DNA of 21,979 nt from a virus (IMGVR_UViG_3300045994_000323:1-21979), one strand, 5' to 3'. Shown: positions 7,885 to 15,466, counted from the first letter of the stretch. A program made the numbers and translations. Notes: generated by a model from the sequence alone, not told the origin.

Positions 7885-8269
7885 TATAATCGATCCAATA
7901 ACGGCACATTTTAAATTTACACAAGGTATTCATAGGTTTGGTAAAGATACAAATCCAAATACTAGAAAAGCACATGAGAAAGACCAGAGAGAAAAGGCTA
8001 AATTAACGGGTGCTGATACAACCAAAGATGTTGGATCTGCAGAAATTACAGCACAACAACATACAAACCAATTTATAGATAGTTTAAATAAAGTTAAAAA
8101 TTCAGTAATAGCTAAACCATTTAAACCAAAAACTATAAAACCTATTGCTATTCCACCAGTTGTTCATACAACACCTGTAGATCATTCTCATACACCAAAT
8201 AATCAACCGCATAATACTAGTCCGTTTTTTAATAATTATGCAAACAAATTTAAACACCCAAAATTTTAA
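7874..8269 (+). CDS. Hypothetical late protein, Pro/His/Asn-rich tail
   Basis: A 131-residue protein starting inside the last codons of the P-loop gene (11-base overlap). The first 65 residues are charged and probably helical (KAHEKDQREKAKL), while residues 80-131 are rich in Pro, Thr, His, Asn and Lys and look disordered. No known domain is recognised. The overlap with the upstream gene and the well-placed ribosome site for the next gene at its 3' end argue that it is truly translated. Function unknown; possibly a small virion or scaffold component. Confidence 0.68.
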   Translation: MASNIIDPITAHFKFTQGIHRFGKDTNPNTRKAHEKDQREKAKLTGADTTKDVGSAEITAQQHTNQFIDSLNKVKNSVIAKPFKPKTIKPIAIPPVVHTTPVDHSHTPNNQPHNTSPFFNNYANKFKHPKF

Positions 8270-8279
8270 GGATAATTTT

Positions 8280-9029
8280 ATGGATTTGTCTATTATAAAA
8301 CGATTATATAATGAAAAACTATCAACCAAATCTGCGACAAAACCAAAAGATGATAATGATGCTTCTACTATATTACATTATAGAACTAAATCTGGACGTA
8401 TAATTAGAAAGGTTTCTGAAGAAATTGTTGAAGAAGAAATTGTTGAAGAAGAATCTTTAGATGAAGTTTCTAACTATGATGCTGTAGTTACCTATTATAG
8501 AGATCAATTACATTTAGATCCATATAAATTAAAAGGTGAAGTTGGTAAACAACTTAGAGATAAAATTAAAATGTCTCCTGCTTTTCGTGCTTGGATGAAA
8601 ATTAATAAATATGAATCTGTTGATATAATTTCTGATGATCAATTAGATGAAGTTGTTGGTGCTGGTTTGAATACAAAATCTATACACAAACATTTAATTT
8701 CTAATGGTTGGAAATCTACTGGACCATCTGGTAGCCATAATAACTATTCACATCCAGAATCCTCAACTATTATATCTGTACCAAGACATGCTAAGGATAT
8801 AAATAGAATAACTGCTATGAAGATATTAAAACAATCTACTAATCTTAATAAATCTTGTGCTGCAGCTAATGAAAATGTTTCTGTACTTACTATGAATATT
8901 TTAGAAAAAATAAAAGAAGTAAAACAAAAATCAAGTAAACCATCTGAAGAAATTACTTTTTTTGGTACTGGTCAAGAAAAGAAATCTAAAAAACCTACAG
9001 CTACAGTTGATTATGGAACTGAGCAATAG
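8280..9029 (+). CDS. Phage protein with embedded HicA-like (dsRNA-binding fold) domain
   Basis: A 249-residue protein started at ATG 8280, where AAGGA (8268-8272) is 7 bases upstream; an upstream ATG at 8238 lies inside the previous gene and has no such site. Residues about 45-60 hold a tandem acidic repeat (E-E-I-V-E-E-E-I-V). A central helical part follows (YYRDQLHLDPYKLKGEVGKQLRDKI). Residues about 134-186 match the HicA toxin pattern: a helix, then NGWK, G-S-H-N-N-Y with the conserved His (H153), a strand ending in V-P-R-H, and a closing helix. HicA proteins are normally stand-alone mRNA interferases of about 60-80 residues paired with HicB. Here the domain is fused inside a late phage protein and no HicB partner is adjacent. 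The domain call is from pattern only. Confidence 0.75.
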   Translation: MDLSIIKRLYNEKLSTKSATKPKDDNDASTILHYRTKSGRIIRKVSEEIVEEEIVEEESLDEVSNYDAVVTYYRDQLHLDPYKLKGEVGKQLRDKIKMSPAFRAWMKINKYESVDIISDDQLDEVVGAGLNTKSIHKHLISNGWKSTGPSGSHNNYSHPESSTIISVPRHAKDINRITAMKILKQSTNLNKSCAAANENVSVLTMNILEKIKEVKQKSSKPSEEITFFGTGQEKKSKKPTATVDYGTEQ

Positions 9030-9034
9030 TTTTA

Positions 9035-9042
9035 TATAAATA
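9035..9042 (+). promoter_or_regulatory. T4-type late promoter box TATAAATA
   Basis: An exact TATAAATA followed by C in the 59-base gap between 9029 and 9089, 54 bases upstream of the next ATG. An alternating T/A run (about 9047-9062) lies just downstream of the expected start point and may help melting. Confidence 0.72.
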
Positions 9043-9088
9043 CTAATATATATATATATATATTTAAATTAATTAAAGGAATAATAAA

Positions 9089-9409
9089 ATGTCAGAATGG
9101 AAAGGTACGGATACAAGCAATTATGCAAACAACAAACCAATATGGTTGGTTCATCAGGGTATAGACGCAGCTAGAACTACTGCATATATAGCTAATACGG
9201 TTCTTGTTACAGCATCTAGAAAAGCTAATGCAAATACTTCAGCTATCACTGCTGCATATGGTCTAAGAGGTATTTCTCATACTGGTTGGGTTAATATAAA
9301 AGTTGGTACTGGTGGTAGAGCTGGTCGTATTACTTCAGAAGTTTTGGTTGCTATGTCTACTCCAATTGGTACTGGTAACAATGCAAATCCATATTTTACT
9401 GGAGTATAA
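9089..9409 (+). CDS. Putative virion structural protein
   Basis: A 106-residue, Ala/Thr/Gly-rich protein behind a late promoter, with a clear AAAGGA ribosome site before the ATG. The central HTGWV ... GTGGRAGRITSEVLVAM segment resembles a recurring module in small structural proteins of T4-like marine phages, where H-x-G-W and GxGGRAGRxxxExLVAM are typical. Composition is unlike the Lys/Asn/Ile-rich neighbours, as expected for an abundant virion protein. No enzymatic motif. Exact location in the particle (decoration, neck or tail) cannot be told. Confidence 0.78.
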   Translation: MSEWKGTDTSNYANNKPIWLVHQGIDAARTTAYIANTVLVTASRKANANTSAITAAYGLRGISHTGWVNIKVGTGGRAGRITSEVLVAMSTPIGTGNNANPYFTGV

Positions 9410-9412
9410 TCT

Positions 9413-9784
9413 TTGAAATCGTTCAAAGAATTTTTCTCTGAATATGTTGCAGTAGTATCAATCGATACTACTGGTTCTGATGTTAGTATACCAGAAATTA
9501 AAAATGAATTAAATAGAAATATAGATTTGATTCTAAGGCAACAGTTTCAGACAGTAGAAGAAGCAGCTAATAAAATTAGAAAAATTCTCTCTATGTATAA
9601 TTTAGATTTACCTCAGATAGATTGTGATGATACTGCTAAAGGAAATCTAAAGATGACTGTTGGTTATAAGCATATTGTTTATGATGAACTTAAGGGAGAA
9701 CTAGAAGAATTACATCCATTAATTTTTTCTATGAGTTATAAATTAATAAATGGGTTGTATAAAGTTTCTGGTGAATTGATCTAA
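9413..9784 (+). CDS. Conserved T4-like phage protein, MKSFKEFF-type N-terminus
   Basis: A 123-residue protein. The TTG at 9413 is the start, with GGAG (9401-9404) 8 bases upstream, overlapping the end of the previous gene. The N-terminus MKSFKEFFSE resembles a short N-terminal motif that recurs in several proteins of T4-like marine phages, including the one at 21557 in this window (MKTYKELTEE). The rest is mixed alpha/beta with an acidic surface (LKGELEELHPL). No catalytic motif is recognised. Function unknown; the late operon suggests assembly or structure. Confidence 0.74.
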   Translation: MKSFKEFFSEYVAVVSIDTTGSDVSIPEIKNELNRNIDLILRQQFQTVEEAANKIRKILSMYNLDLPQIDCDDTAKGNLKMTVGYKHIVYDELKGELEELHPLIFSMSYKLINGLYKVSGELI

Positions 9785-9785
9785 T

Positions 9786-10172
9786 ATGGACAATTTAACC
9801 AATGAAAATTATTTGTTGGTTGCAGCAAAGCAATATTGGTCTATACATTATACTGAATTAGAATTTTATGGTGATTTGAAACGAGTACTTTCTATAAAAA
9901 AATTGATTAATAAATATATAAATAATGGTGTTTTGTCTGATAGATTAATTTTAAATCATATTATTCTACTATTTAATTGTTTTGAATCAAATATATTTGT
10001 AGTTAAAATGTTGTTTTTAAAATTAGAAACTAAACATTATAGAGCCATTAAAACTTTTTTGGTATATTTAGATAATATGCCAGATGTAATAAAAATAAAT
10101 GATAAGGAAATAATTATGTCATCTGACATATTAATAGATATGAATATTGCAAATAAATTGAGGTTATTATAA
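9786..10172 (+). CDS. Conserved phage protein, DUF7207-like
   Basis: A 128-residue helical protein. The order EFYGDLKRVLSIKKLINKY, then LILNHIILLFNCF, then KMLFLK and IKTFLVYLDNMPD matches a small conserved protein seen widely in T4-like cyanophages and relatives (DUF7207, recalled by motif). It is translated directly after the 9413 gene (one base between stop and start) and directly before the 10174 gene. No known biochemical function. It is probably cytoplasmic and late-expressed. Confidence 0.78.
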   Translation: MDNLTNENYLLVAAKQYWSIHYTELEFYGDLKRVLSIKKLINKYINNGVLSDRLILNHIILLFNCFESNIFVVKMLFLKLETKHYRAIKTFLVYLDNMPDVIKINDKEIIMSSDILIDMNIANKLRLL

Positions 10173-10173
10173 T

Positions 10174-10827
10174 ATGATAAATGAAGATGGTGGTATACCA
10201 ACTAATAATGTAAGTGGTGGATCTATTGCTGGAACTACACCAGAAACTCTTGGTGTTTCAGTTAAAAACATGAAAGCTAGGAAAATCCCTAAAATGTTAA
10301 CTAGAACATTACCTTCTTGTGGACAAAAACAAAAATCATTTGCAAAGGAATCAGCTATGGTAAATAAAACATATTCTTCATTTATCATTGGATTAGATGA
10401 AGCAGCGGCAAAACCAAAACCAAAACCGGAAGCAGCACCTGCAGTTTCTAATAACAAAGATGATATTTCAAACAATATTGCATCAGAACTATTTGCTAGA
10501 TGTAGAGCAACAGCAACAACAACACATTTTGCACATCTAAGTACTGATTCATATTCAGAACACAAAGCTCTAGACACCTTCTATACAGACATTATAGACG
10601 AGATTGATGATTTTTGTGAAGCTTATATAGGTTTATATGGTAAATTTATTACACTACCGCCTATAGTTCCACAGATGCAAGAGGGAGAACCTGCAATTGA
10701 AGAATTGAGAGATTGGGTTTTACAAAACAGATCATTAATTACAGATGATACATCATTACAAAATGCTATAGATGATATAGTTACTCTTTGTAATAGTACA
10801 ATATATAAATTACAAAAGCTGAGTTAA
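10174..10827 (+). CDS. Two-part phage protein with helical C-terminal domain (DUF5856-like)
   Basis: A 217-residue protein. The N-terminal part (GGIPTNNVSGGSIAG) is a Gly/Asn-rich segment of a type common in T4-like phage structural proteins. Residues about 75-92 form a Lys/Pro/Ala linker (AAAKPKPKPEAAPA). The C-terminal part from about residue 100 is helical, with E-L-F-A-R-C-R-A-T-A-T-T-T-H-F-A-H and a Y-S-E-H-K-A-L-D-T-F-Y segment, resembling DUF5856, a four-helix type domain seen in phages. His and acidic residues recur within the helices, but no metal site can be proven. It starts one base after the previous stop and ends four bases before the lysozyme start. Confidence 0.75.
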   Translation: MINEDGGIPTNNVSGGSIAGTTPETLGVSVKNMKARKIPKMLTRTLPSCGQKQKSFAKESAMVNKTYSSFIIGLDEAAAKPKPKPEAAPAVSNNKDDISNNIASELFARCRATATTTHFAHLSTDSYSEHKALDTFYTDIIDEIDDFCEAYIGLYGKFITLPPIVPQMQEGEPAIEELRDWVLQNRSLITDDTSLQNAIDDIVTLCNSTIYKLQKLS

Positions 10828-10831
10828 TATT

Positions 10832-11275
10832 ATGAACATTTCAGATAATGGATTGTCTTTAATAGTTAAATCTGAAGGTTTAAAACTTTCGGCATATAAA
10901 TGTTCTGCTGGTGTTGTTACAATAGGTATCGGTACTACTAAAATAGATGGAAAATCTATTAAAATGGGTGATACTTGTACAACAGAACAAGCGTATGAAT
11001 ATTTAGAAATTTTTATTAAAGATGAAATATATCCCACTATAGCTAAATATGTTTCTGTACAATTAACACAAAATCAATTTGATGCTTTGTGTAGTTTAAT
11101 ATATAATATTGGAACTCCACAATTTATCACATCTACTCTATTAAAAATGCTAAATATTAATAATTTTGTTGGTGCTGCTGACCAATTTTTGCGTTGGAAT
11201 AAAGCTAGAGGCAAAGTTGATAAAGGTTTAGTTAATAGAAGAGCTACAGAACGGCAACTTTTTATAACGGAGTAA
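10832..11275 (+). CDS. Endolysin, GH24 lysozyme
   Basis: A 147-residue muramidase that cleaves the glycan strand of peptidoglycan at lysis. The catalytic pattern is E15-x8-C24-x5-T30, the E-8-D/C-5-T arrangement of phage GH24 lysozymes with Cys where T4 lysozyme has Asp20. GIGTT follows, and later FDALCSLIYNIG and WNKARGK...GLVNRRATER are the standard family blocks. The N-terminus has no signal peptide or signal-anchor, so export should need a holin. The next two genes, one with a C-terminal membrane segment, may complete a lysis cassette. Length and block order are normal for the family. Confidence 0.95.
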   Translation: MNISDNGLSLIVKSEGLKLSAYKCSAGVVTIGIGTTKIDGKSIKMGDTCTTEQAYEYLEIFIKDEIYPTIAKYVSVQLTQNQFDALCSLIYNIGTPQFITSTLLKMLNINNFVGAADQFLRWNKARGKVDKGLVNRRATERQLFITE

Positions 11276-11280
11276 TTTCA

Positions 11281-11547
11281 ATGATATCATTTAATATAAG
11301 AAAAAGTGATGATATATCATCAATCGAATATTTAAATAGATCATATGCATTTAATTTAAAAATTGATCAGTATGATAAAACCCCTAAATCAAAAATCGGA
11401 CAAAAGAGAGAATCTATAAATACTAGTAGTGTAGATAGATTAAAATGTCTAAATATGCTGACAAAATTAGAATCGTATTCTAATGTTTTAGACGAACACT
11501 TAAATTTATTTTCACAACTAGAAGAACCTAAAATAGAGGAAAGTTAA
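11281..11547 (+). CDS. Small hypothetical protein next to the lysozyme
   Basis: An 88-residue protein between the lysozyme and the coiled-coil membrane protein. It is charged and probably helical in its second half (RLKCLNMLTKLESYSNVLDEHLNLFSQLEE). No membrane segment, signal peptide or known motif. It starts five bases after the lysozyme stop, and its stop overlaps the next ATG by one base. Function unknown; a chaperone or regulatory partner of the following protein is only a guess. Confidence 0.65.
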   Translation: MISFNIRKSDDISSIEYLNRSYAFNLKIDQYDKTPKSKIGQKRESINTSSVDRLKCLNMLTKLESYSNVLDEHLNLFSQLEEPKIEES

Positions 11548-11987
11548 TGACTGAGCATTATCAAAAGCCAGATTATGATGGGTTAAAGTTAGAAATTGAA
11601 TTGATTAAAAAAGATATATTTTTCATAAATACGTTAATTGAACGTATGGATGTGTTTATGGTTAAAATACAAAATCAACACGATGTTATATTAGAAAAAA
11701 CTAATATCATTATAGATTCTAAAGTTAAATTGACTGTAGATGATATATCAGAGTTATGTTTGGATTTAGATAAGACCAAAGATCTATTATCAAATAGAAT
11801 TTCTATGTTAGAAAAAACTATAACAGAAGACGTTACGGAAGTTAAAGAAAATCTATCAAAACATATTGCAAAAAATAATTCGATAGTTAACACATATAAT
11901 AAAATAATCTATGCGGCTGGTGTTATATTAGCAGTTATTATATGGGGCATTAATAATCTAGAATTTATTAGACATATTATAAAATAA
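11547..11987 (+). CDS. Coiled-coil protein with C-terminal membrane anchor (holin/XhlA-like candidate)
   Basis: A 146-residue protein. Residues about 8-115 are predicted long amphipathic helices with Leu/Ile heptads. Residues about 119-138 form one hydrophobic segment (IIYAAGVILAVIIWGI), followed by a short basic tail (RHIIK), giving a tail-anchored topology. GAGGA (11536-11540) is 6 bases before the ATG. A coiled coil plus C-terminal membrane helix next to an endolysin recalls XhlA-type lysis proteins, so a holin or lysis-accessory role is plausible; the family match itself is not established. It is the last gene before the early promoter at 11991. Confidence 0.75.
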   Translation: MTEHYQKPDYDGLKLEIELIKKDIFFINTLIERMDVFMVKIQNQHDVILEKTNIIIDSKVKLTVDDISELCLDLDKTKDLLSNRISMLEKTITEDVTEVKENLSKHIAKNNSIVNTYNKIIYAAGVILAVIIWGINNLEFIRHIIK

Positions 11988-11990
11988 CAC

Positions 11991-12018
11991 TTTACATTTA
12001 GAAATTTTATGATATAAT
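11991..12018 (+). promoter_or_regulatory. Sigma70-type early promoter with extended -10
   Basis: TTTACA (11991-11996), 16-base spacer, then TATAAT (12013-12018) preceded by TG at 12010-12011 (extended -10). Transcription should begin near 12025, 28 bases before the primase ATG. This is the only strong host-type promoter I see in the window, and it opens the replication/nucleotide block. Confidence 0.78.
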
Positions 12019-12052
12019 AGGAGTTTGATTAAACTTTATCAGGCTCCTAGTT

Positions 12053-13075
12053 ATGTCAATTTGGATAGACAGAAAATATCTTTTATTATTATCCCCTAAA
12101 TTAGAATTATTCAAAAGAAAATCTGATAATTTATATAACTTCAGATGCCCATATTGTAATGATTCTCAGAAAATCAAAACTAAAACTCGCGGTTATGTTT
12201 ATTCTAGCAAGAACAATTATTTTTTTACTTGTCACAATTGCTCTAAGAATACAACACTTAGATCTTTAATAGATCTATTAGATCCATTCCTAGCTAAAGA
12301 ATATTCCCTAGAAAATTTTCAAGAGAATTCTTTTCATATACCTATAAAATCTACAGAATCTTTATATAAAGATCTGCAGAAAATTAACTCTAATACTATT
12401 GTTAAAAAATGCGTATTAGATCTACCAACAATTAAATCTTTATCAAAAACTCATATAGCTAAAGAATATCTTTTAAATAGAAAAATCCCAGAATCTAAAT
12501 TTGATGATTTATATTATGCTGAAGATTTTAGAGCTTTTGTGTCATCAGTATCTGATAAAATATTACCATCGACATCAGCAAGAATAGTAATCCCGTTTAT
12601 ATCTAAAAATGGTACTCTAAAAGCAATACAAGGTAGAGCTATAGATAAAAACGATCCTATGCGATACATTACTATTAAAATAAATGAAGCTTCTGATAAA
12701 TTGTATGGTGTAGATAAAATTGATATATCGAAACCAATTTTTGTATTAGAAGGAAGTTTTGATTCTATGTTTTTACAAAATTCAATAGCAACATCAGATT
12801 CAAATCTAAGTGCTGCTCAACAACTATATTCTAAAGATAAATTAATATTGGTAAGCGATAACGAACCAAGAAATCTTGCAATTGTTAATAATATAGAAAA
12901 GTTTATAAATGCTGGATTTACTGTTTGCCTATTTCCTAGATTTATTAAAGGAAAGGATATAAATGAAATGATATTAAATGGCTTGACATCTGAGGAATTG
13001 ACTGATATAATAATGACTAATTCATTTATTGGATTGAGAGCAAAATTAGAATTTTTACACTGGAGAAAATTATGA
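12053..13075 (+). CDS. 61: DNA primase, T4 gp61-like
   Basis: A 340-residue protein. An N-terminal zinc ribbon has C32-P-Y-C35 and C60-H-N-C63. A linker helix region with a YLLNRKIPESKFDDLYY pattern is typical of T4 gp61-type primases. The C-terminal Toprim domain shows VLEGSFD (E233), then LVSDNEPRN, then GKDINEM, supplying the acidic metal-binding residues. It makes short RNA primers for lagging-strand synthesis, working with a gp41-type helicase that is not in the window. Length equals T4 gp61 (about 340). It is the first gene after the early promoter and its stop overlaps the next ATG (ATGA). Confidence 0.92.
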   Translation: MSIWIDRKYLLLLSPKLELFKRKSDNLYNFRCPYCNDSQKIKTKTRGYVYSSKNNYFFTCHNCSKNTTLRSLIDLLDPFLAKEYSLENFQENSFHIPIKSTESLYKDLQKINSNTIVKKCVLDLPTIKSLSKTHIAKEYLLNRKIPESKFDDLYYAEDFRAFVSSVSDKILPSTSARIVIPFISKNGTLKAIQGRAIDKNDPMRYITIKINEASDKLYGVDKIDISKPIFVLEGSFDSMFLQNSIATSDSNLSAAQQLYSKDKLILVSDNEPRNLAIVNNIEKFINAGFTVCLFPRFIKGKDINEMILNGLTSEELTDIIMTNSFIGLRAKLEFLHWRKL

Positions 13076-13236
13076 AAAATAAAGAAAATGAAACAGTAAC
13101 AATGTCATTAACAGAATATAATGAACTAGTAGAAAAAATATGTAAATTAGCTGCTTTAGAGGCTGCTGGTGTCGATAATTGGGTTGGTTATGGTGATGCT
13201 ATGGATATGATGGAATCTGATAGCTATGAGTCTTAA
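13072..13236 (+). CDS. Small phage protein (54 aa), function unknown
   Basis: ATG 13072 overlaps the primase stop (ATGA), and TAA is at 13234-13236. The product is acidic, with a helix (SLTEYNELVEKICKLAALEA) followed by GVDNWVGYGDAMDMM. The L-E-A-A-G-V-D-N-W-x-G-Y pattern is common in tiny proteins of tailed phages, which supports it as real. No known function. Confidence 0.68.
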   Translation: MKNKENETVTMSLTEYNELVEKICKLAALEAAGVDNWVGYGDAMDMMESDSYES

Positions 13237-13357
13237 ATTCTCTTATATGGGCATAGAATGCTTAAGGGTTGATGGTATTTGGTTTGAATATATAAATTAT
13301 GAATATATACTATCAGAACAATCAATTAAATTAGAACAAATGTATAAAGGTAAATAA
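13226..13357 (+). CDS. Small phage protein (43 aa), function unknown
   Basis: ATG 13226 lies inside the end of the previous ORF (11-base overlap), and TAA (13355-13357) shares its last base with the ThyX start. The product is aromatic-rich (WFEYINYEYIL) with no recognised motif. The tight tiling between two genes and absence of other coding in the gap support it; function unknown. Confidence 0.55.
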   Translation: MSLKFSYMGIECLRVDGIWFEYINYEYILSEQSIKLEQMYKGK

Positions 13358-15057
13358 TGAAAATACAAATTTTAGATCATGGTTATTGCGAATTTATTGA
13401 ATCCTGGGGTTCAGATGAACGTATTATTGAAGCTGCCAGAATGTCAACTGATAAAGGCTTTAATGGTTGGGGTACAGAAGAAAATCCTGGTGATGAAAAA
13501 CTATTAGCCTATTTATGGAATAATCATCATTGTTATGATGAACAAAGTGAAGTTTTAACCTCAAATGGATTTGTTCCTTGGAATTTGATTACAAAAGAGG
13601 ATAAACTTGGTGGGTGGGATGATAATATAAACTCTTTAGTTTATGAAACCCCTTATTCTTTAATTAAACAAGAATATGATGGTGAAATGTATCGAGTTAA
13701 TCATGGAGGGGTTGATTTATTAGTAACCCCGAACCATAAAATGTTAGTAAAAACTATGGATTATTTTAGTGAAACCAAAACTCAACATTGGTCAAATAAT
13801 TGGAGTTTAATTGAATCCTCGAAATTAGGAAATCGTTCTATGATACGATTTAGAAAGCATTCTGAATTTAAAATAAGCCCAGAAATAAATTTAAATTTGT
13901 GGTTTCCAAAACACGATGATAGAAGTTCTTTGTTAAAATTAATAGGATTTTTCATAGGTGATGGTCATGCAGAAAAACCAAATATTAATGGGAAATCGTC
14001 AAATAAAATAATATTTCATTTAAAGAAAAAAAGAAAAATATCATGGTTAACTGATATTTGTAATAAACTTAATTGGGAATTGGGTATATTAGCTAATGAT
14101 AGTTATACTGTTACTGCTAAAGGAATAACTGATATTTTTAGAAATTTATTTTACGATAAAAACTCAGAAAAACAAATCCCAGAATTTCTATTGAAAACGA
14201 ACAGTGTCGATGCAAACTTTATTTTAGATGGGTTTAAAAATTCTGATGGTAGTGTAAAACGAAGCACTTGGGAATATTGTACAACATCAAAACAGGTGGC
14301 TGATGGGTTTCAATTATTGGTATTACATTCTGGAGGTTCTTGTCATATAAGATGTGATGATAATTATTTATATAGAATTGGTGTTCTTTCACGTATGCTT
14401 GAGCCTGTCATTAACCAAGGAACACAAAATACCTCACTTGAACAATATAGAGGGTATGTTTACTGCGCCTACACAAGAACAGGAATTTTAGTAATAAGAA
14501 GAAATGGTAAAATTGTACTATCTGGGAATTCTACTCCATTTGAAATGGCTGGTATGATTCTAGAAATTAAAGCCCCTATCATGGTTTTTCGTGAATGGCA
14601 TCGTCATAGGACTCAGGGATACAATGAAATGTCTGCTAGATATGTCCCATTGCCAGATGAAAATTATGTACCAACAATTGAACGACTACTGACTGGTGCA
14701 AATACAGCAACTACTAATAAACAAGCACAAAGTTCTAATCAATTAGAATTAACTGAACAATCTGCAATGGAATGGTTGGGTGTATTAGATGAATCATATA
14801 AACAAGCGCAATATTGCTATGAATATGGATTAAGTTTAGGTATTCCTAAAGAATTAGCTAGACTTCCTGTTCCTGTAGGTAGATATAGCAGAATGCGAGT
14901 TACTTGTAATCTTAGGAATTGGTTAGCATTTCTTACATTAAGACAAGATAGTAAAGCTCAATATGAAATTAGAGTTTATGCTGATCAAGTTTGTAAACTA
15001 ATCGAAGAACATTTTCCAAGAACCGCACAACTTTTTATTCAATCGCAGGTAAAGTAA
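13357..15057 (+). CDS. thyX: Flavin-dependent thymidylate synthase ThyX, interrupted by an intein
   Basis: A 566-residue precursor; without the 333-residue intein it is 233 residues, normal for ThyX. It converts dUMP to dTMP using FAD, NADPH and methylene-tetrahydrofolate. In spliced numbering the H58-S-T-P-F-E segment is the flavin-site motif (T. maritima H53...TPFE), and RHRTQGYNEMSAR (83-95) is the ThyX signature RHRxxxxNExSxR with S93 and R95. C-terminal blocks with RLPVPVGRYSRM and NWLAFLTLRQDSKAQYEIR are also standard. It starts one base into the previous stop with AAAGG upstream and is followed by MazG-like and ribonucleotide reductase genes, a nucleotide-supply operon. Confidence 0.95.
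   Translation: MKIQILDHGYCEFIESWGSDERIIEAARMSTDKGFNGWGTEENPGDEKLLAYLWNNHHCYDEQSEVLTSNGFVPWNLITKEDKLGGWDDNINSLVYETPYSLIKQEYDGEMYRVNHGGVDLLVTPNHKMLVKTMDYFSETKTQHWSNNWSLIESSKLGNRSMIRFRKHSEFKISPEINLNLWFPKHDDRSSLLKLIGFFIGDGHAEKPNINGKSSNKIIFHLKKKRKISWLTDICNKLNWELGILANDSYTVTAKGITDIFRNLFYDKNSEKQIPEFLLKTNSVDANFILDGFKNSDGSVKRSTWEYCTTSKQVADGFQLLVLHSGGSCHIRCDDNYLYRIGVLSRMLEPVINQGTQNTSLEQYRGYVYCAYTRTGILVIRRNGKIVLSGNSTPFEMAGMILEIKAPIMVFREWHRHRTQGYNEMSARYVPLPDENYVPTIERLLTGANTATTNKQAQSSNQLELTEQSAMEWLGVLDESYKQAQYCYEYGLSLGIPKELARLPVPVGRYSRMRVTCNLRNWLAFLTLRQDSKAQYEIRVYADQVCKLIEEHFPRTAQLFIQSQVK
13531..14529 (+). mobile_element. Intein with LAGLIDADG-type endonuclease in thyX
   Basis: A 333-residue in-frame insertion between H58 and the extein Ser. 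Block A starts CYDEQSEVLTSNGFV, block B is LLVTPNHKMLV (TxxH), and the C-terminal region is VYCAYTRTGILVIRRNGKI ending V-L-S-G-N|S. The penultimate residue is Gly rather than the usual His, and the +1 residue is Ser. Endonuclease blocks are LIGFFIGDG and LDGFKNSDG, each with an acidic residue. The exteins rejoin as HH|STPFEM, restoring the ThyX motif. Confidence 0.93.
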
Positions 15058-15058
15058 T

Positions 15059-15466
15059 ATGACAACATTAAACGAACAATATCAAAATTTCACAAAATCA
15101 ACAATCTCAAAACCATCCAGTAATTATGTTGATTTGGTTACTCGTCTATTTGAATTAGAAAATAACACATTAGATGTTAAACTTCCAGAACTTCTAACAG
15201 CAAGTTTTGGATTATCTGCTGAGGGGGGCGAATTCGGAGAAATTTTGAAGAAGATGGTATTCCAAGGTAAGCCATTGAATGAAGACAACATTTACCATAT
15301 GAAACGTGAGTTAGGGGATATTTGTTATTATTTGGTTACTGCTTGTACTGCACTAAATACTACACTAGATGAAATCTTAAAGATGAATATTGAAAAATTG
15401 TCTGCAAGATACCCTGATGGGTTTGAAATCTTAAAATCGGAAGAACGTAAAATTGGTGATATTTAA
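15059..15466 (+). CDS. MazG-like nucleoside triphosphate pyrophosphohydrolase
   Basis: A 135-residue all-helical protein. The metal-binding helix reads AEGGEFGE (E55, E58, E61) and is followed by HMKRELGD (E84, D87), the E-x-x-E...E-x-x-D arrangement of the MazG/all-alpha NTP pyrophosphatase family. It probably hydrolyses (d)NTPs to monophosphates, supplying dUMP-type substrates or removing aberrant nucleotides; some phage MazG proteins have been proposed to affect (p)ppGpp. It begins one base after the thyX stop, and nrdA follows after 12 bases, which fits a nucleotide-metabolism role. Confidence 0.88.
   Translation: MTTLNEQYQNFTKSTISKPSSNYVDLVTRLFELENNTLDVKLPELLTASFGLSAEGGEFGEILKKMVFQGKPLNEDNIYHMKRELGDICYYLVTACTALNTTLDEILKMNIEKLSARYPDGFEILKSEERKIGDI

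Noticed and set aside
8238-8279. Upstream ATG for the HicA-domain gene
   Set aside because: It is inside the preceding gene; AAGGA at 8268-8272 points to ATG 8280.
8679-8837. A complete HicAB toxin-antitoxin system
   Set aside because: No HicB-like gene is adjacent and the HicA-like part is fused within a larger protein; only a domain similarity is supported.
9045-9064. Alternating TA run as an origin or recombination site
   Set aside because: It is short, simple and directly behind a late promoter; nothing else (iterons, palindromes) supports an origin.
9917-9924. TATAAATA inside the 9786 gene
   Set aside because: It encodes Lys/Tyr/Ile/Asn codons, is about 250 bases from the next start, and such octamers are expected by chance in AT-rich coding sequence. 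The same was decided for 8798-8805.
10167-10577. Open frame on the minus strand opposite the 10174 gene
   Set aside because: It is a mirror of the Ala/Pro/Lys-rich coding strand, has no ribosome site and every other gene is on the + strand. The same applies to the shorter minus-strand frames at 957-1199, 3319-3714, 4624-4860, 7698-7880, 8102-8329, 11675-11893, 17134-17397, 18263-18562 and 20869-21072, as well as one at 10810-11037.
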